Source of the DNA: Nostoc sp. CHAB 5824
Lineage (GTDB): Bacteria > Cyanobacteriota > Cyanobacteriia > Cyanobacteriales > Nostocaceae
NCBI RefSeq assembly: GCF_020829665.1
Contig: NZ_JAIVFT010000002.1
Span: 1 to 64,000 of the forward strand
Length of the DNA stretch: 64,000 nt
Reading direction: 5' to 3'
Shown one piece after another: positions 37,303-46,647 of this stretch. A program made the translations under genes and the position numbers. The notes under the pieces were generated by a model. It did no database searches and had not been told where the DNA came from. It saw only the letters and a list, made by a program, of their open reading frames with translations. How positions within the stretch are numbered: the first letter of the stretch is position 1; the number at the start of each line of letters is the position of its first letter.

Positions 37303-39939
37303 ATGCTAGGAAATGAGCGGGAAAAAATACGCCATCTTTTGGTCATCCAAGACCTGCAAGGTCGGCGAACTGTCCTCTTGCGAGAGAATACTTATTCTTT
37401 GGGACGGCATCCCGCAAGCACTATTGTCTTGGCTTCCCGGTCAGTATCAATGCAACATGCAATTTTATTGCGAGTAACTGTTCCAGAGACTGACCAATAC
37501 GGCTTCCAGATTATTGATGGCAACTACAAGGGGAAAGGGAGTACTAATGGCTTATTTGTCAATGGCACTAAATGCTTCTCTCATAATCTCAGGAACGGAG
37601 ATGTCATTGCCTTTGGCAGTAATCAAGCTCAAGCTAAATATTATGCTATTTTCAACATTTCAGAACAAGCATTTTCAGAATCTTGTGATGTTGAAGACTT
37701 ATCTGGTTTTTTATCAGAGCAAGCCAGTCCTGCCAATCCTTTTCAAACCCTAGCTATCGATCCCAGCTTTGAAGCCGCGAGTGAGTCTGCCCTAGCTCGC
37801 CTAGCATCCTTTCCTGAACTCATCCCCAATCCAATTATTGAGATGGATTTGGAGGGAAGAGTCACTTATCTCAATCCAGCCGCAGCTCTCAAGTTTCCCA
37901 AACTCAGGGAAGTTGGGACGAAACACCCCATCTTAACAGGACTACTAAGTACAGTTAAGAATCTAGAACAAAATTCTTTTGTGCGGGAAGTGGAAGTAGG
38001 CGCAGAAGTTTTTGAACAATCCGTTCTCTACCTTCCTGAAAGTGATTTAATTAGAACTTTTATTATTAGGGATATTACAGAGCAAAAACAAGCCACAGCT
38101 GAATTGCGTCAGCGCGATCGCTTGCTACAAGCAGTTGCAGAAGCTGCCAATTATTTGCTAGGGGAAATGAATTACGAAACTGGTATTGATCTAGCTCTAG
38201 CTGTATTGGGCGAAGCTGCCAAAGCAGATCGTGCCTATCTCTTTCAGAACCATCCGCATCCTGCTACAGGGGAAATAGCAGTCAGCCTGCGGTTTGAATG
38301 GACACGTTCTTCTGTTGAATCTACCCACCACTATTGGCAAAATCAGCCTTATCAAGGTTCTGGATTAGCCCGTTGGTACGGTGTTCTCTCTAGCGGCCAG
38401 TCGATTAGCGGACTCACGCAAAAATTTCCTGTCGCTGAACAAGAATTCCTAATTCGAGATGGCATTCAATCGCTTCTCCTAGTCCCTCTCAGGTTGGAGA
38501 AAGAGTTCTGGGGTTACCTTGGCTTGGCAGACTGCACCTTTGAGCGTCATTGGTCAAGGCACGAAGAATCTACCCTTTTGACGATGGCGGCTAGTATCAT
38601 TGGTGCGCGTCAGCGTCAGCAAGTAGAAGAAAAGATTCGCTATCAAGCCCTCCATGACGTGCTGACAGGGTTGCCCAATCGCCTATTATTTAATGAGCTG
38701 CTTAGTAAAACTTTGTCCAACGCTACTCGGAATGGCGAAAGTTTAGCTGTGATCTTTCTCGACCTGGATCGCTTCAAGGTGATTAATGACACTCTGGGGC
38801 ACACTTTGGGAGACCAATTGTTACAAAGCGTCGCTCACAGATTACAAAACTTACTCAGAGGTGGAGACACTATAGCCCGTTGGGGAGGTGATGAATTCAC
38901 TATCTTACTTCCGCGAGTCAATGATATTGAAGAGGTAACCCAGGTGGCGCATAGAATCTTACAAGCTTTAGAGGATGCTTTCCATCTGCAAGGGCATGAA
39001 CTTTATCTGACTGCCAGCCTCGGTATTGCGTTGCTTGATAACAACAGTCCTAACGCCGAAACACTAATCCAGCACGCAGATGCCGCTTTGTACTACGCCA
39101 AAGACAAAGGGCGAAATAACTACCAATTTTACAGTGTTTCCCTGAGCGCTAAAAACCCTGAACTCCTGACTCTAGAAAAGAGCTTGCGCTATGCCCTAGA
39201 ACGCAAAGAATTTACGGTGTACTATCAGCCTCGTGTGAAGATTGCCACAGGAGAAATTACTGGTATGGAGGCTTTGTTGCGTTGGCAGCACCCAGAGATG
39301 GGATTGGTCGCACCAAGTGTTTTCATTCCCCTCGCCGAAGAAAGTGGATTAATTATCCCCATCGGCGAATGGGTGCTACGGACAGCCTGTAGCCAAAATA
39401 AAGCCTGGCAAGATACAGGATTGTCACCCATGACGATCGCTGTTAATCTTTCTCTTAAACAGTTCCGCCAACCCAAATTGGTGGAGACTGTAGCCAAAGT
39501 TTTAGAACAAACGGGGCTGGAGCCGCGCTTTTTAGAATTAGAAATTACCGAAACCACAGCCATTGAAAATTTAGATTTTACCAGAACGGTGTTAGAGAAT
39601 CTAGAGCAGATGGGTGTTTACATCTCCATTGATGACTTTGGTACGGGTCATTCTTCGCTCTCGCGCCTACAGCTTTTGCCACTCCATAATCTGAAAATAG
39701 ATAAGTCTTTCATTCAAGATTTGACGCGGGATGTCAAAGTAGCTCATATTATCAAGGCCATAGTTGGCTTGGGGCAGAGCTTGGGATTGAAGTTGACAGC
39801 CGAAGGGGTAGAAAAAGAAGAAGAACTGGAGTTTTTGAAATCTATCAACTGTGACGATGTACAAGGCTTTCTATTCTACCGACCGCTTTCTGCAAACATT
39901 GCAACAGAAATCCTCGAAAGTAAACGACCAATGCTCTAG
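37303..39939 (+). CDS. FHA-PAS-GAF-GGDEF-EAL cyclic-di-GMP signalling protein
   Basis: 878 aa. Order: FHA (about 25-105; YSLGRHPASTIVLASRSVSMQHA, GSTNGLFVNG); PAS (about 160-265); GAF (about 270-440); GGDEF with GGDEF at 528-532 (RWGGDEFTILLPR); EAL with the Glu-Ala-Leu signature at 656-658 (GMEALLRWQHP). An RxxD-type I-site (RGGD) lies five residues before GGDEF. The EAL motifs look complete (LEITETTAIEN, ISIDDFGTGHSSLS, KIDKSFI), so it may both make and break c-di-GMP. The FHA domain should bind phosphothreonine, linking it to Ser/Thr kinases such as the one at 215-7348 (inference). Start ATG 37303. Confidence 0.95.
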   Translation: MLGNEREKIRHLLVIQDLQGRRTVLLRENTYSLGRHPASTIVLASRSVSMQHAILLRVTVPETDQYGFQIIDGNYKGKGSTNGLFVNGTKCFSHNLRNGDVIAFGSNQAQAKYYAIFNISEQAFSESCDVEDLSGFLSEQASPANPFQTLAIDPSFEAASESALARLASFPELIPNPIIEMDLEGRVTYLNPAAALKFPKLREVGTKHPILTGLLSTVKNLEQNSFVREVEVGAEVFEQSVLYLPESDLIRTFIIRDITEQKQATAELRQRDRLLQAVAEAANYLLGEMNYETGIDLALAVLGEAAKADRAYLFQNHPHPATGEIAVSLRFEWTRSSVESTHHYWQNQPYQGSGLARWYGVLSSGQSISGLTQKFPVAEQEFLIRDGIQSLLLVPLRLEKEFWGYLGLADCTFERHWSRHEESTLLTMAASIIGARQRQQVEEKIRYQALHDVLTGLPNRLLFNELLSKTLSNATRNGESLAVIFLDLDRFKVINDTLGHTLGDQLLQSVAHRLQNLLRGGDTIARWGGDEFTILLPRVNDIEEVTQVAHRILQALEDAFHLQGHELYLTASLGIALLDNNSPNAETLIQHADAALYYAKDKGRNNYQFYSVSLSAKNPELLTLEKSLRYALERKEFTVYYQPRVKIATGEITGMEALLRWQHPEMGLVAPSVFIPLAEESGLIIPIGEWVLRTACSQNKAWQDTGLSPMTIAVNLSLKQFRQPKLVETVAKVLEQTGLEPRFLELEITETTAIENLDFTRTVLENLEQMGVYISIDDFGTGHSSLSRLQLLPLHNLKIDKSFIQDLTRDVKVAHIIKAIVGLGQSLGLKLTAEGVEKEEELEFLKSINCDDVQGFLFYRPLSANIATEILESKRPML

Positions 39940-40073
39940 TAAGCTATTACGCTTTTAAATTACACAGTCACTTCCTAAGTTCGTTAACTGTCAACAGTCA
40001 ACAGTCAACAGTCAACTGTCAACTGTCAACAGCCAACACGAAAATATGTGCAAGTTAAATGCGCGACAGCTTA
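39940..40073 (+). repeat. Duplicated leader, copy A (upstream of the deacetylase gene)
   Basis: Starts directly after the GGDEF gene stop. Left arm TAAGCTATTACGCTTTTAAA continues to GTTCGTT; then heptamers (CAACAGT/CAACTGT); then CAGCCAACACGAAAATATGT and CAAGTTAAATGCGCGACAGC. Copy B at 43899-44025 matches arm for arm apart from heptamer number and a few substitutions, and also carries the ATGCGCGACAG start. Confidence 0.9.
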
Positions 40074-41066
40074 CAAGGAAAAACTGTTTGTACCAGTGAG
40101 GATACAATAGCATTCAGTGTCCCTGCTGCCAACTTTTTTCGTCCTATGCTGCCAGTCATCTATTCCGACGAATTTTTAGATCACAAGACTGGAAAATACC
40201 ATCCCGAAAAACCAGAACGTTTGATAGCGATCGCTACTGCCCTAAAAGCAGCTACATTCGCAGATAAAATTGTCTGGCGCGAGCCTACCCCAATATCAGA
40301 ACAGCCATCACTGATGTCTATGGTGGTTAGAGCACATAGTCCAGCATACATCAAAAAACTTTGGCAAATAGCTTCTAGTGGCGGCGGCCCTTTAGATGGA
40401 GATACGCCAGTTTCCCCGCGCAGTTATGATGTGGCATTGTTGGCAGTCAGTGCATGGTTGGATGGAGTTGAGGCTGTTTTAGGGTCGGCTAATCCGGCTT
40501 TTGTACTGGCGCGTCCCCCAGGACACCATGCAGAAAGTGATGCGGGGATGGGGTTTTGCCTATTTTCTAATGCAGCGATCGCAGCTTTATTTGCCCTCGA
40601 ACAACCCGGAATTAACCGCGTCGCCATCCTCGATTGGGATGTGCATCACGGTAATGGGACTCAAGCGATCGTCGAAACTGAGGCACGCATCGCCTACTGT
40701 TCCCTACATCAGTACCCATGCTATCCCGGTACTGGAAGATCCGCAGAACGCGGCTTTCATAATAATGTATTAAATTTACCTGTACCCCCTGGTAGTGATA
40801 TTGCAGTATATCAACCACTACTTGAAAGACAGGTCGTACCCTTTTTAGCTAACTTTCAGGCGGATTTGCTGATTGTGAGTGCTGGTTATGATGCCAATGC
40901 CGCAGATCCTTTGGCAAGTATCAATTTGCAGCCAGAAGACTACGCTTTATTTACTGATTATTGTCTAGAGGTAACTCGTAAAATTCTGTTTGGCTTAGAA
41001 GGCGGTTACGACTTTGATTCTCTTTCTCAATCAGTTGTAGCGACGATTGAACGCTGTTTACTTTAG
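40059..41066 (+). CDS. Histone deacetylase-family (AcuC-like) deacetylase
   Basis: 335 aa from the ATG at 40059, but the family normally starts near MLPVIYSDEF, at the internal ATG 40146; the first 29 residues may come from the duplicated leader. Class II/AcuC-type zinc hydrolase: HPEKPERL, LARPPGHHAESDAGMGFCLF (His-His pair), AILDWDVHHGNGTQ (zinc Asp and His), LIVSAGYDANAADPL (zinc Asp), and a final GLEGGYDFDSL. Probably removes acetyl or related acyl groups from proteins or polyamines. Possible link: a GNAT acetyltransferase 3 kb downstream has the same leader. Confidence 0.92.
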   Translation: MRDSLQGKTVCTSEDTIAFSVPAANFFRPMLPVIYSDEFLDHKTGKYHPEKPERLIAIATALKAATFADKIVWREPTPISEQPSLMSMVVRAHSPAYIKKLWQIASSGGGPLDGDTPVSPRSYDVALLAVSAWLDGVEAVLGSANPAFVLARPPGHHAESDAGMGFCLFSNAAIAALFALEQPGINRVAILDWDVHHGNGTQAIVETEARIAYCSLHQYPCYPGTGRSAERGFHNNVLNLPVPPGSDIAVYQPLLERQVVPFLANFQADLLIVSAGYDANAADPLASINLQPEDYALFTDYCLEVTRKILFGLEGGYDFDSLSQSVVATIERCLL

Positions 41067-41570
41067 GGATTTCCTTTTTTTAAGTGGAACCTCGGAATTC
41101 GTAATTGAGTGACTTTCGTATATGCACTGATATCATAAGTTGATGCACGTCTAAAGTATATAAACACTCTTGATGGTCGTTAACTGTTGACTGTTGACGG
41201 GTTTTCAGTCATCAGTCATCAGTCATCAGTTTGTATATTTCCTTTGAATTTCACAACATAGTCTGTAAAAATAGGCAATTTGTGCATATTTATTGTCATT
41301 ATTATTTGTGAGTTAGTTAACTAATTTAACAACTGCCTTTACGTAAATTTAGGGTGACATAACTTTTGCTCTAAACTCAACCTAAGTAATTTCTTTTACC
41401 AAGGCTTTCTAAAATTCATCAAATCTTCAGAAATAAAAAGTTTGAACAGGGTTCTTAAAGAGCTAAAGTTTTGTTAAGATGCAATTGCTAGCAGTTTCTC
41501 AACGAAATTCACCTATCGGGGTGTGGAGAAATAAAAAGTACTAGCAGCACAAATTTCAAAAGGTGAAGCA
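41067..41570. other. Gap with heptamer repeats
   Basis: 504 bp. Heptamers (TGACTGT and CAGTCAT) at about 41180-41230. An AT-rich stretch follows. No gene before the small membrane protein at 41571. Confidence 0.6.
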
Positions 41571-41708
41571 ATGACCACCTACATTTTTTTCGATGAAGCC
41601 CTACGGATGCTGACCAACGCCTATTTGATATCAGTAGTACTGTTAATAGCAGCTTCTGGTATAGGTTTGGCGGTAATTGAAACAATAGAAAAGGCAGGAG
41701 AACGCTAA
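41571..41708 (+). CDS. Small single-pass membrane protein, unknown
   Basis: 45 aa, below usual length cut-offs. AGGTGA lies 7 nt upstream of the ATG at 41571, a good ribosome site. Layout: MTTYIFFDEALRMLTNAY, then the hydrophobic core LISVVLLIAASGIGLAVI, then a charged tail ETIEKAGER. It resembles the small single-helix proteins often attached to membrane complexes. No family recognised. The TerB-like gene follows on the same strand after 177 bp. Confidence 0.6.
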   Translation: MTTYIFFDEALRMLTNAYLISVVLLIAASGIGLAVIETIEKAGER

Positions 41709-41885
41709 GTTTATAAATAGTAGTGTAGTTCTTGCTAAAAACCATTAGGTACAAGTGTTCGCCGTGAATAAATCTTGGGAACACTAAAGCATGAAAGTCT
41801 CACAGCGTTGCAGCCTTACCTGGAAATGCACTAAACACACAGGTAAGTGTAGCGCTATTGAGACTCTAAGCAAGGAGTTACTACA

Positions 41886-42332
41886 ATGGGTCTATTCGAC
41901 GCTGTGTTGGGCACACAAAACCAAACAAAAACAGCACTCAATCCAGCGGAAGGTTTTGCTGTCATTATCTTGATGGCAACAGCATCAGACGGTTACCTTT
42001 CTGTTGAGCAAGCAAATTCTATCACTTTTGTCCTGTCTCGGATGAAACTTTTTAAAAGTTATCCCCATGAGATGATAAACAAGCTGATTGAGAAAATCTT
42101 GGAGATTCTCCAAGGGGATGGCTTTAATAGTTTATTTAATGCAGCTAGAGATTCTCTATCTCAAGACTTGCGGGAAGCAGCCTTTGCGGTAGCCACCGAT
42201 TTAGTCTTAGCTGAAGGTATCATAGCTGAAGAAGAAAAAAACTTCTTAAATGATTTATATCAAGCTTTAGGTATTTCTAGTGAGATAGCAAGGCAAATTG
42301 TGCAAGTAATCTTAATTAAAAACCGGGGATAA
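41886..42332 (+). CDS. TerB-family protein
   Basis: 148 aa, all-helical TerB-like fold: AEGFAVIILMATASDGYLS, SRMKLFKSYPHEM, AAFAVATDLVLAEGIIAEEE and FLNDLYQALGISSEIA. The two ASDGYLS / LAEGIIAEEE acidic patches are the metal-binding hallmark of the TerB family, named after tellurite resistance but mostly of unknown function. A weak GGAGT (41874-41878) lies upstream of the ATG at 41886. No other ter genes nearby. Confidence 0.9.
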   Translation: MGLFDAVLGTQNQTKTALNPAEGFAVIILMATASDGYLSVEQANSITFVLSRMKLFKSYPHEMINKLIEKILEILQGDGFNSLFNAARDSLSQDLREAAFAVATDLVLAEGIIAEEEKNFLNDLYQALGISSEIARQIVQVILIKNRG

Positions 42333-42542
42333 GCCAAGAAAACATATGCTTAATTAAACTATATAAATAGCTTATAAACAAAGCGTGCCAAAGGAGTTAA
42401 GCTTCTTTGATACTATTCTTGGCGTTATTGTGACTAGGCTTAGATTCGCGCCTTTTTCAAGAAGTCGCAAATCTTGTTGTTCAATGCAGTATTGTGTCAT
42501 AATTCGAGTTTCTAATTTTGAACTTTAAATTGTAAATTCCTT

Positions 42543-43898
42543 ATGCGTTGTTCTGCCACCTTAACCCAACTGGTTGAAGTTCTTTTGGCCAGTCCTATAA
42601 ACTTATCTGAAACTGCTTTAACACAAGTAAGTTGCGGTATACAAACAGATAGCCGTAGCCTGAAGCCGGGTGAAGTATTTGTAGCTTTACGAGGCGATAA
42701 GTTTGATGGACATGAATTTGTGCCAACAGCGATCGCAAAGGGTGCAATAGTGGCAATTGTAGATTTTGCATACGAAAATCCCGGTTTTCCTATATTACAG
42801 GTAAAAGACACCCTCCAGGCATATCAGAAAATTGGCAGATGGTGGCGCGATCGTTTTAACATTCCTGTAATTGGCGTAACAGGTTCCGTAGGTAAAACTA
42901 CAACTAAAGAATTAATTGCGGCAGTTTTAGGGACAAAAGGGCGAGTTCACAAAACTTATGGAAATTACAATAACGAAATCGGTGTCCCGAAAACTCTCCT
43001 AGAACTTGGCGCAGAAGATGACTACGCCGTGATTGAAATGGCGATGCGGGGTAGAGGACAAATTGCCGAATTGACACAAATAGCACGTCCAACAATTGGA
43101 GTGATTACCAACGTGGGGACGGCGCATATTGAATTACTGGGTTCCGAAGAAGCCATCGCCCAGGCAAAATGTGAGTTGTTAGCTGAAATGTCTGCTGATA
43201 GTGTGGCAATTCTCAACCACGACAATCCCCTATTAATGGCCACAGCGGCGAAAGTTTGGCACGGAAAAGTTTTAACTTACGGCTTTTCTGGTGGTGATAT
43301 CCAAGGGCAATTAATTGATAACGACCAGGTGCAAGTTGCAGGAATCCAACTACCTCTACCTTTACCTGGTCGTCACAATGCAACTAATTTCTTGGCAGCT
43401 TTAGCGGTTGCAAAGGTGTTGGGGATCGATTGGGCAAGCCTCAAAGCAGGTGTAATGGTGGATATGCCCACAGGGCGATCGCAGCGGTTTGCCTTACCCA
43501 ACGATGTGGTAATCTTAGATGAAACTTACAATGCTGCACCAGAAGCTATGATAGCAGCGTTGCAATTATTGGCAGACACACCTGGAAAGCGGAAGATTGC
43601 CGTATTGGGTGCAATGAAAGAATTGGGAGAGCGATCGCAGCAGTTGCACCAGCGAGTGGGAGAAACAGTGCAAAAGTTGAATTTAGACGGCTTATTGGTT
43701 TTGGTAGATGGACAAGATGCCGAAGCGATCGCCCTTAGCGCCGAAGGTATCCCATCGGAGTGCTTTGCAACTCATGCTGATTTGGTAGCTAGGTTGAAGA
43801 CATTTGTGCAAACAGGCGATCGTTTATTGTTTAAAGCCGCCCATTCCGTGGGACTAGATCGGGTAGTCAATCAGTTACGTGCAGAATTTTCCAAATGA
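42543..43898 (+). CDS. murF: UDP-MurNAc-tripeptide-D-Ala-D-Ala ligase
   Basis: 451 aa cytoplasmic enzyme that adds D-Ala-D-Ala to the UDP-MurNAc-tripeptide in peptidoglycan synthesis. ATP-binding P-loop GVTGSVGKTTTKEL (about 111-124); MAMRGRGQIAEL; NVGTAHIELLGS; LNHDNPLL; LPGRHNATNFLAALAVA; ILDETYNAAPEAM; and GLLVLVDGQ. Complete. Two HIP1 octamers in the gene (43475-43482 and 43631-43638) correspond to insertion points in the partial copy near 47.2 kb. A copy of the duplicated leader begins right after its stop. Confidence 0.97.
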   Translation: MRCSATLTQLVEVLLASPINLSETALTQVSCGIQTDSRSLKPGEVFVALRGDKFDGHEFVPTAIAKGAIVAIVDFAYENPGFPILQVKDTLQAYQKIGRWWRDRFNIPVIGVTGSVGKTTTKELIAAVLGTKGRVHKTYGNYNNEIGVPKTLLELGAEDDYAVIEMAMRGRGQIAELTQIARPTIGVITNVGTAHIELLGSEEAIAQAKCELLAEMSADSVAILNHDNPLLMATAAKVWHGKVLTYGFSGGDIQGQLIDNDQVQVAGIQLPLPLPGRHNATNFLAALAVAKVLGIDWASLKAGVMVDMPTGRSQRFALPNDVVILDETYNAAPEAMIAALQLLADTPGKRKIAVLGAMKELGERSQQLHQRVGETVQKLNLDGLLVLVDGQDAEAIALSAEGIPSECFATHADLVARLKTFVQTGDRLLFKAAHSVGLDRVVNQLRAEFSK

Positions 43899-44025
43899 TA
43901 AGCTATTATGCTTTTAAATTACACAGTCACTTCCTAAGTTCGTTGACCGCTGACGGTTAACTCTCAACAGTCAACAGTCGACAGCCAACACGAAAAGATG
44001 TGCAAGTTAAATGCGCGACAGTTTA
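43899..44025 (+). repeat. Duplicated leader, copy B (upstream of the acetyltransferase gene)
   Basis: Begins right after the murF stop. Matches copy A (39940-40073) across the left arm TAAGCTATTATGCTTTTAAA, the GTTCGTT junction, shorter and more diverged heptamers, the CAGCCAACACGAAAAGATGT arm, and the start ATGCGCGACAGTTTAC. About 112 nt precede the ATG in copy B versus 119 in copy A. Confidence 0.9.
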
Positions 44026-44565
44026 CCATTAGAAACCCAACGTCTCATACTGCGAGACTTTGTAGAATCAGATTGGCCAGCGGTTCATCAATACGCTAGC
44101 GATCATGAAGTTGTGCGTTATTTGACCTTTGGCCCTAATAGCGAAGAAGATACCAAAAATTTTTTGCAAGCAGAGATTTCATTGCAAAGAGAAGAACCCC
44201 GTCAGCATTTTGCCTTGGCAGTGACTTTAAAAGCCCAAAAGCAGTTAATTGGTACTTGTCGCATTTCTACTCTAGATACTGGCAACAGAATAGGCTCTAT
44301 TGGATACTGTTTTTCTAAGCAATTTTGGGGACAGGGATATGCAACTGAAGCTGCGCTAGGTGTTATCTACTTTGGTTTTCAGGAGTTAAGCTTACATCGC
44401 ATCTTTGCGACTTGTCACCCAGAAAATATTGCTTCAGCAAGAGTTTTGCAAAAAATCGGAATGCAACAAGAAGGATATTTGCGAGAACACCATTGGATTA
44501 AGGGAGAATGGCGAGACTCATGGCTATATGCGATTCTTGAGCATGAATGGAGAAGCGTCAACTAA
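44011..44565 (+). CDS. GNAT-family acetyltransferase (RimJ/RimL type)
   Basis: 184 aa. The pattern TQRLILRDFVESDWPAVHQY at the N-terminus, IGSIGYCFSKQFWGQGYATE (acetyl-CoA binding Q/RxxGxG/A equivalent: QGYATEA), and FATCHPENIASARVLQKIGM are typical of GNAT Acetyltransf_3. These acetylate ribosomal proteins, other proteins or small amines; the substrate is unknown. The start MRDSLPLETQRLIL lies inside the duplicated leader, with TGCAAG upstream as a weak ribosome site. Confidence 0.93.
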   Translation: MRDSLPLETQRLILRDFVESDWPAVHQYASDHEVVRYLTFGPNSEEDTKNFLQAEISLQREEPRQHFALAVTLKAQKQLIGTCRISTLDTGNRIGSIGYCFSKQFWGQGYATEAALGVIYFGFQELSLHRIFATCHPENIASARVLQKIGMQQEGYLREHHWIKGEWRDSWLYAILEHEWRSVN

Positions 44566-44679
44566 GTAGGGATACCCTAACCGATTTTTAACCTGCAAGC
44601 GATCGCTTTTTCTCATCTCTCCTGATTTATTAGTAGGTGTAACCCGCCAATACCAGCAAATTTTTTGAAGTAACTAAAC

Positions 44680-46647
44680 TTAGACAATAGCTAAGTTAGT
44701 TAAGTTGCCTTTGTAGCCACTAATCTCAATCACGGCATCAGTGAGGGCAGAAAATCCATTAATATTGTCATTCAGTGCTAGAAAAGTCCGTCCATTATTG
44801 CCTGTACCAAGGGTAAATGTTGCAGCACCTTGAGCGATAAAATTATATGCTGTCAATGTCTGTTGTACATCGAAAAGATTCAGACTTGCAACAGTGCCAA
44901 GTTTAACCACATTACCGACTGAAACTGCATTCAGACCATCAATTTTATCTTCACCGATCTTGAAGTCAGTAATTATATCAAAGCCAGACAGCAGTGAATC
45001 ACTCAGGCTGTTCAATACAAATTTATCAGCATCATTACTGCCTGTGAGAATATCACCACCAGCGCCGCCGTTGAGGATGTCATTACCCTTACCACCAACT
45101 AGTTTATCATTTCCAGCTAATCCAAACAGTTGATCGTTGCCGTTTTTGCCAGAAATATTGTCATTGCCAGCATTACCTGTGAGTATATCTGCACTGTTGC
45201 CACCGTTTAAGGTTTTACGCTGCACATTTCCTTTTGTGGTAGTCTGGCTGATGAGTTGAGAGTTAGCATCATACAGATAACTGGCAACTGCATCGGTAAT
45301 GCCATCGCCATTTTTGTCAATATCTGCGTCAGTCAGTTTGCCATTAGCATCATAGTTGTAACTTGTAATCTCGTCAGCGATGCCATCATTATTTTTGTCA
45401 GCTACCTGTGCAGATAGTCTGTTATTAGCATCGTAGCTATAAGCAGTCACCTCATCAATGATGCCATCACGATTATTGTCAATCTCCTGTGATTTCAGCT
45501 TGCCACTAAAATCGTAGATATAAGTGCCAACTGCATCAACTACACCATCGTTGTTGAAGTCATAGCTGGCGGATGCGCGTCCATAAGTATAGGTTGTGAT
45601 ATCATCAACGATGCCGTCGCCCTTGTAGTCAACGCTTTGAGATGTCTGGTTGCCATTAGCATCATAAGTATTGGTTATGAAAGAATCAGCAATGCCGTCG
45701 CCGTTGTCGTCAAAGCTTCGGGATGTCAAGTTGCCGTTAGTATCATAAGTATAGGTTGTGAACTGATCGGCGATGTCGTCGCCGTTGTTATCAGTCTTAT
45801 CGGATATCAATTTGCCGTTGGCATTATAAGTATAGGCTGTGACAATATCAGCGATGCCGTCACCGTTGTAGTCTAAGCTTCGGGATGTCAAGTTGCCGTT
45901 AGTATCATAAGTATTGGTTGTGACATTATCAACAATGCTGTCGCCGTTGTAGTCAACGCTTTGGGATGTCTGGTTGCCATTAGCATCATAAGTATTAGTT
46001 GTGACATTATCAACGATGCCGTCGCCGTTATAGTCACCGCTTTCGGATGTCTGGTTGCCATTAGCATCATAAGTATAGTTTATGATATCATTAGCGATGC
46101 CGTCATTGTTGTTGTCAAAGCTTCGGGATGTCAAGTTGCCGTTAGTATCATAAGTATAGGTTGTGACATCATCAACGATGCCGTCATTGTTGTTGTCAGA
46201 GCTTTGGGATGTCAGGTTACCGTTAGTATCATAAGTATTGGTTGTGACAGTCTCAGCGATGCCGTCGCCGTTGATGTCACTGCTAGAGGATAGCAACTTG
46301 CCGTTAGCATCATAAGTATAAATGTAAGTATCAACTATGCCGTCGCCGTTAAAGTCAGAGCTTTGAGATGTCCGGTTGCCGTTGGCATCATAAGTAAAGG
46401 TTTCAAAATAATCAACTATGCCGTTGCCATCGCTGTCTATACGTCTAGATGTCTGGTTACCGTTAGCATCATAAGTAAAGGTATTCACATTATCAGCGAT
46501 GCCGTCGCCGTTATAGTCACTACTTATTAACGCCAGGTTATAGCTGTATGTAATAACTGAGTCTGTTATCCCATTATTGTTGTTGTCTATATTCTCAGAT
46601 ATCAATTTGCCATTGGTATCGTAAGTGTAAGTTGTACTTGAGGTCAT
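44680..46647 (-). CDS. Repeat protein mixing YD-type and calcium-binding motifs, with RTX C-terminus
   Basis: 655 aa. Residues 1-490 are about 18 units of roughly 27 residues: xTYTYDANGNxTSxSxDxNGDGIxDx. The first half of each unit is YD/RHS-like; the second (DxNxDGIxD) resembles EF-hand, dockerin or thrombospondin type 3 calcium loops. One unit near 365-385 is shortened (TYTYGRASASYDF). Then RTX nonapeptides follow (GNAGNDNISGKNGNDQLFGL, GGKGNDILNGGAGGDIL), then a DKFVLNSLSDS / ITDFKIGEDKIDGL block typical of secreted cyanobacterial proteins. No signal peptide; type I secretion is plausible. A calcium-dependent surface or matrix protein is inferred. Confidence 0.88.
   Translation of the reverse strand: MTSSTTYTYDTNGKLISENIDNNNNGITDSVITYSYNLALISSDYNGDGIADNVNTFTYDANGNQTSRRIDSDGNGIVDYFETFTYDANGNRTSQSSDFNGDGIVDTYIYTYDANGKLLSSSSDINGDGIAETVTTNTYDTNGNLTSQSSDNNNDGIVDDVTTYTYDTNGNLTSRSFDNNNDGIANDIINYTYDANGNQTSESGDYNGDGIVDNVTTNTYDANGNQTSQSVDYNGDSIVDNVTTNTYDTNGNLTSRSLDYNGDGIADIVTAYTYNANGKLISDKTDNNGDDIADQFTTYTYDTNGNLTSRSFDDNGDGIADSFITNTYDANGNQTSQSVDYKGDGIVDDITTYTYGRASASYDFNNDGVVDAVGTYIYDFSGKLKSQEIDNNRDGIIDEVTAYSYDANNRLSAQVADKNNDGIADEITSYNYDANGKLTDADIDKNGDGITDAVASYLYDANSQLISQTTTKGNVQRKTLNGGNSADILTGNAGNDNISGKNGNDQLFGLAGNDKLVGGKGNDILNGGAGGDILTGSNDADKFVLNSLSDSLLSGFDIITDFKIGEDKIDGLNAVSVGNVVKLGTVASLNLFDVQQTLTAYNFIAQGAATFTLGTGNNGRTFLALNDNINGFSALTDAVIEISGYKGNLTNLAIV
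45220..46630 (-). repeat. 81-bp tandem coding repeats
   Basis: About 18 imperfect 81-bp units within the gene at 44680-46647. The central units (about 45640-46290) are most alike in DNA, and frames on other strands stay open by consequence. Suggests recent unit turnover. Confidence 0.85.

Noticed and set aside
45637..46293. Plus-strand Ser/Ile-rich frames opposite the 655-aa repeat protein
   Set aside because: Shadow of the 81-bp repeat; the minus frame has the motif structure.
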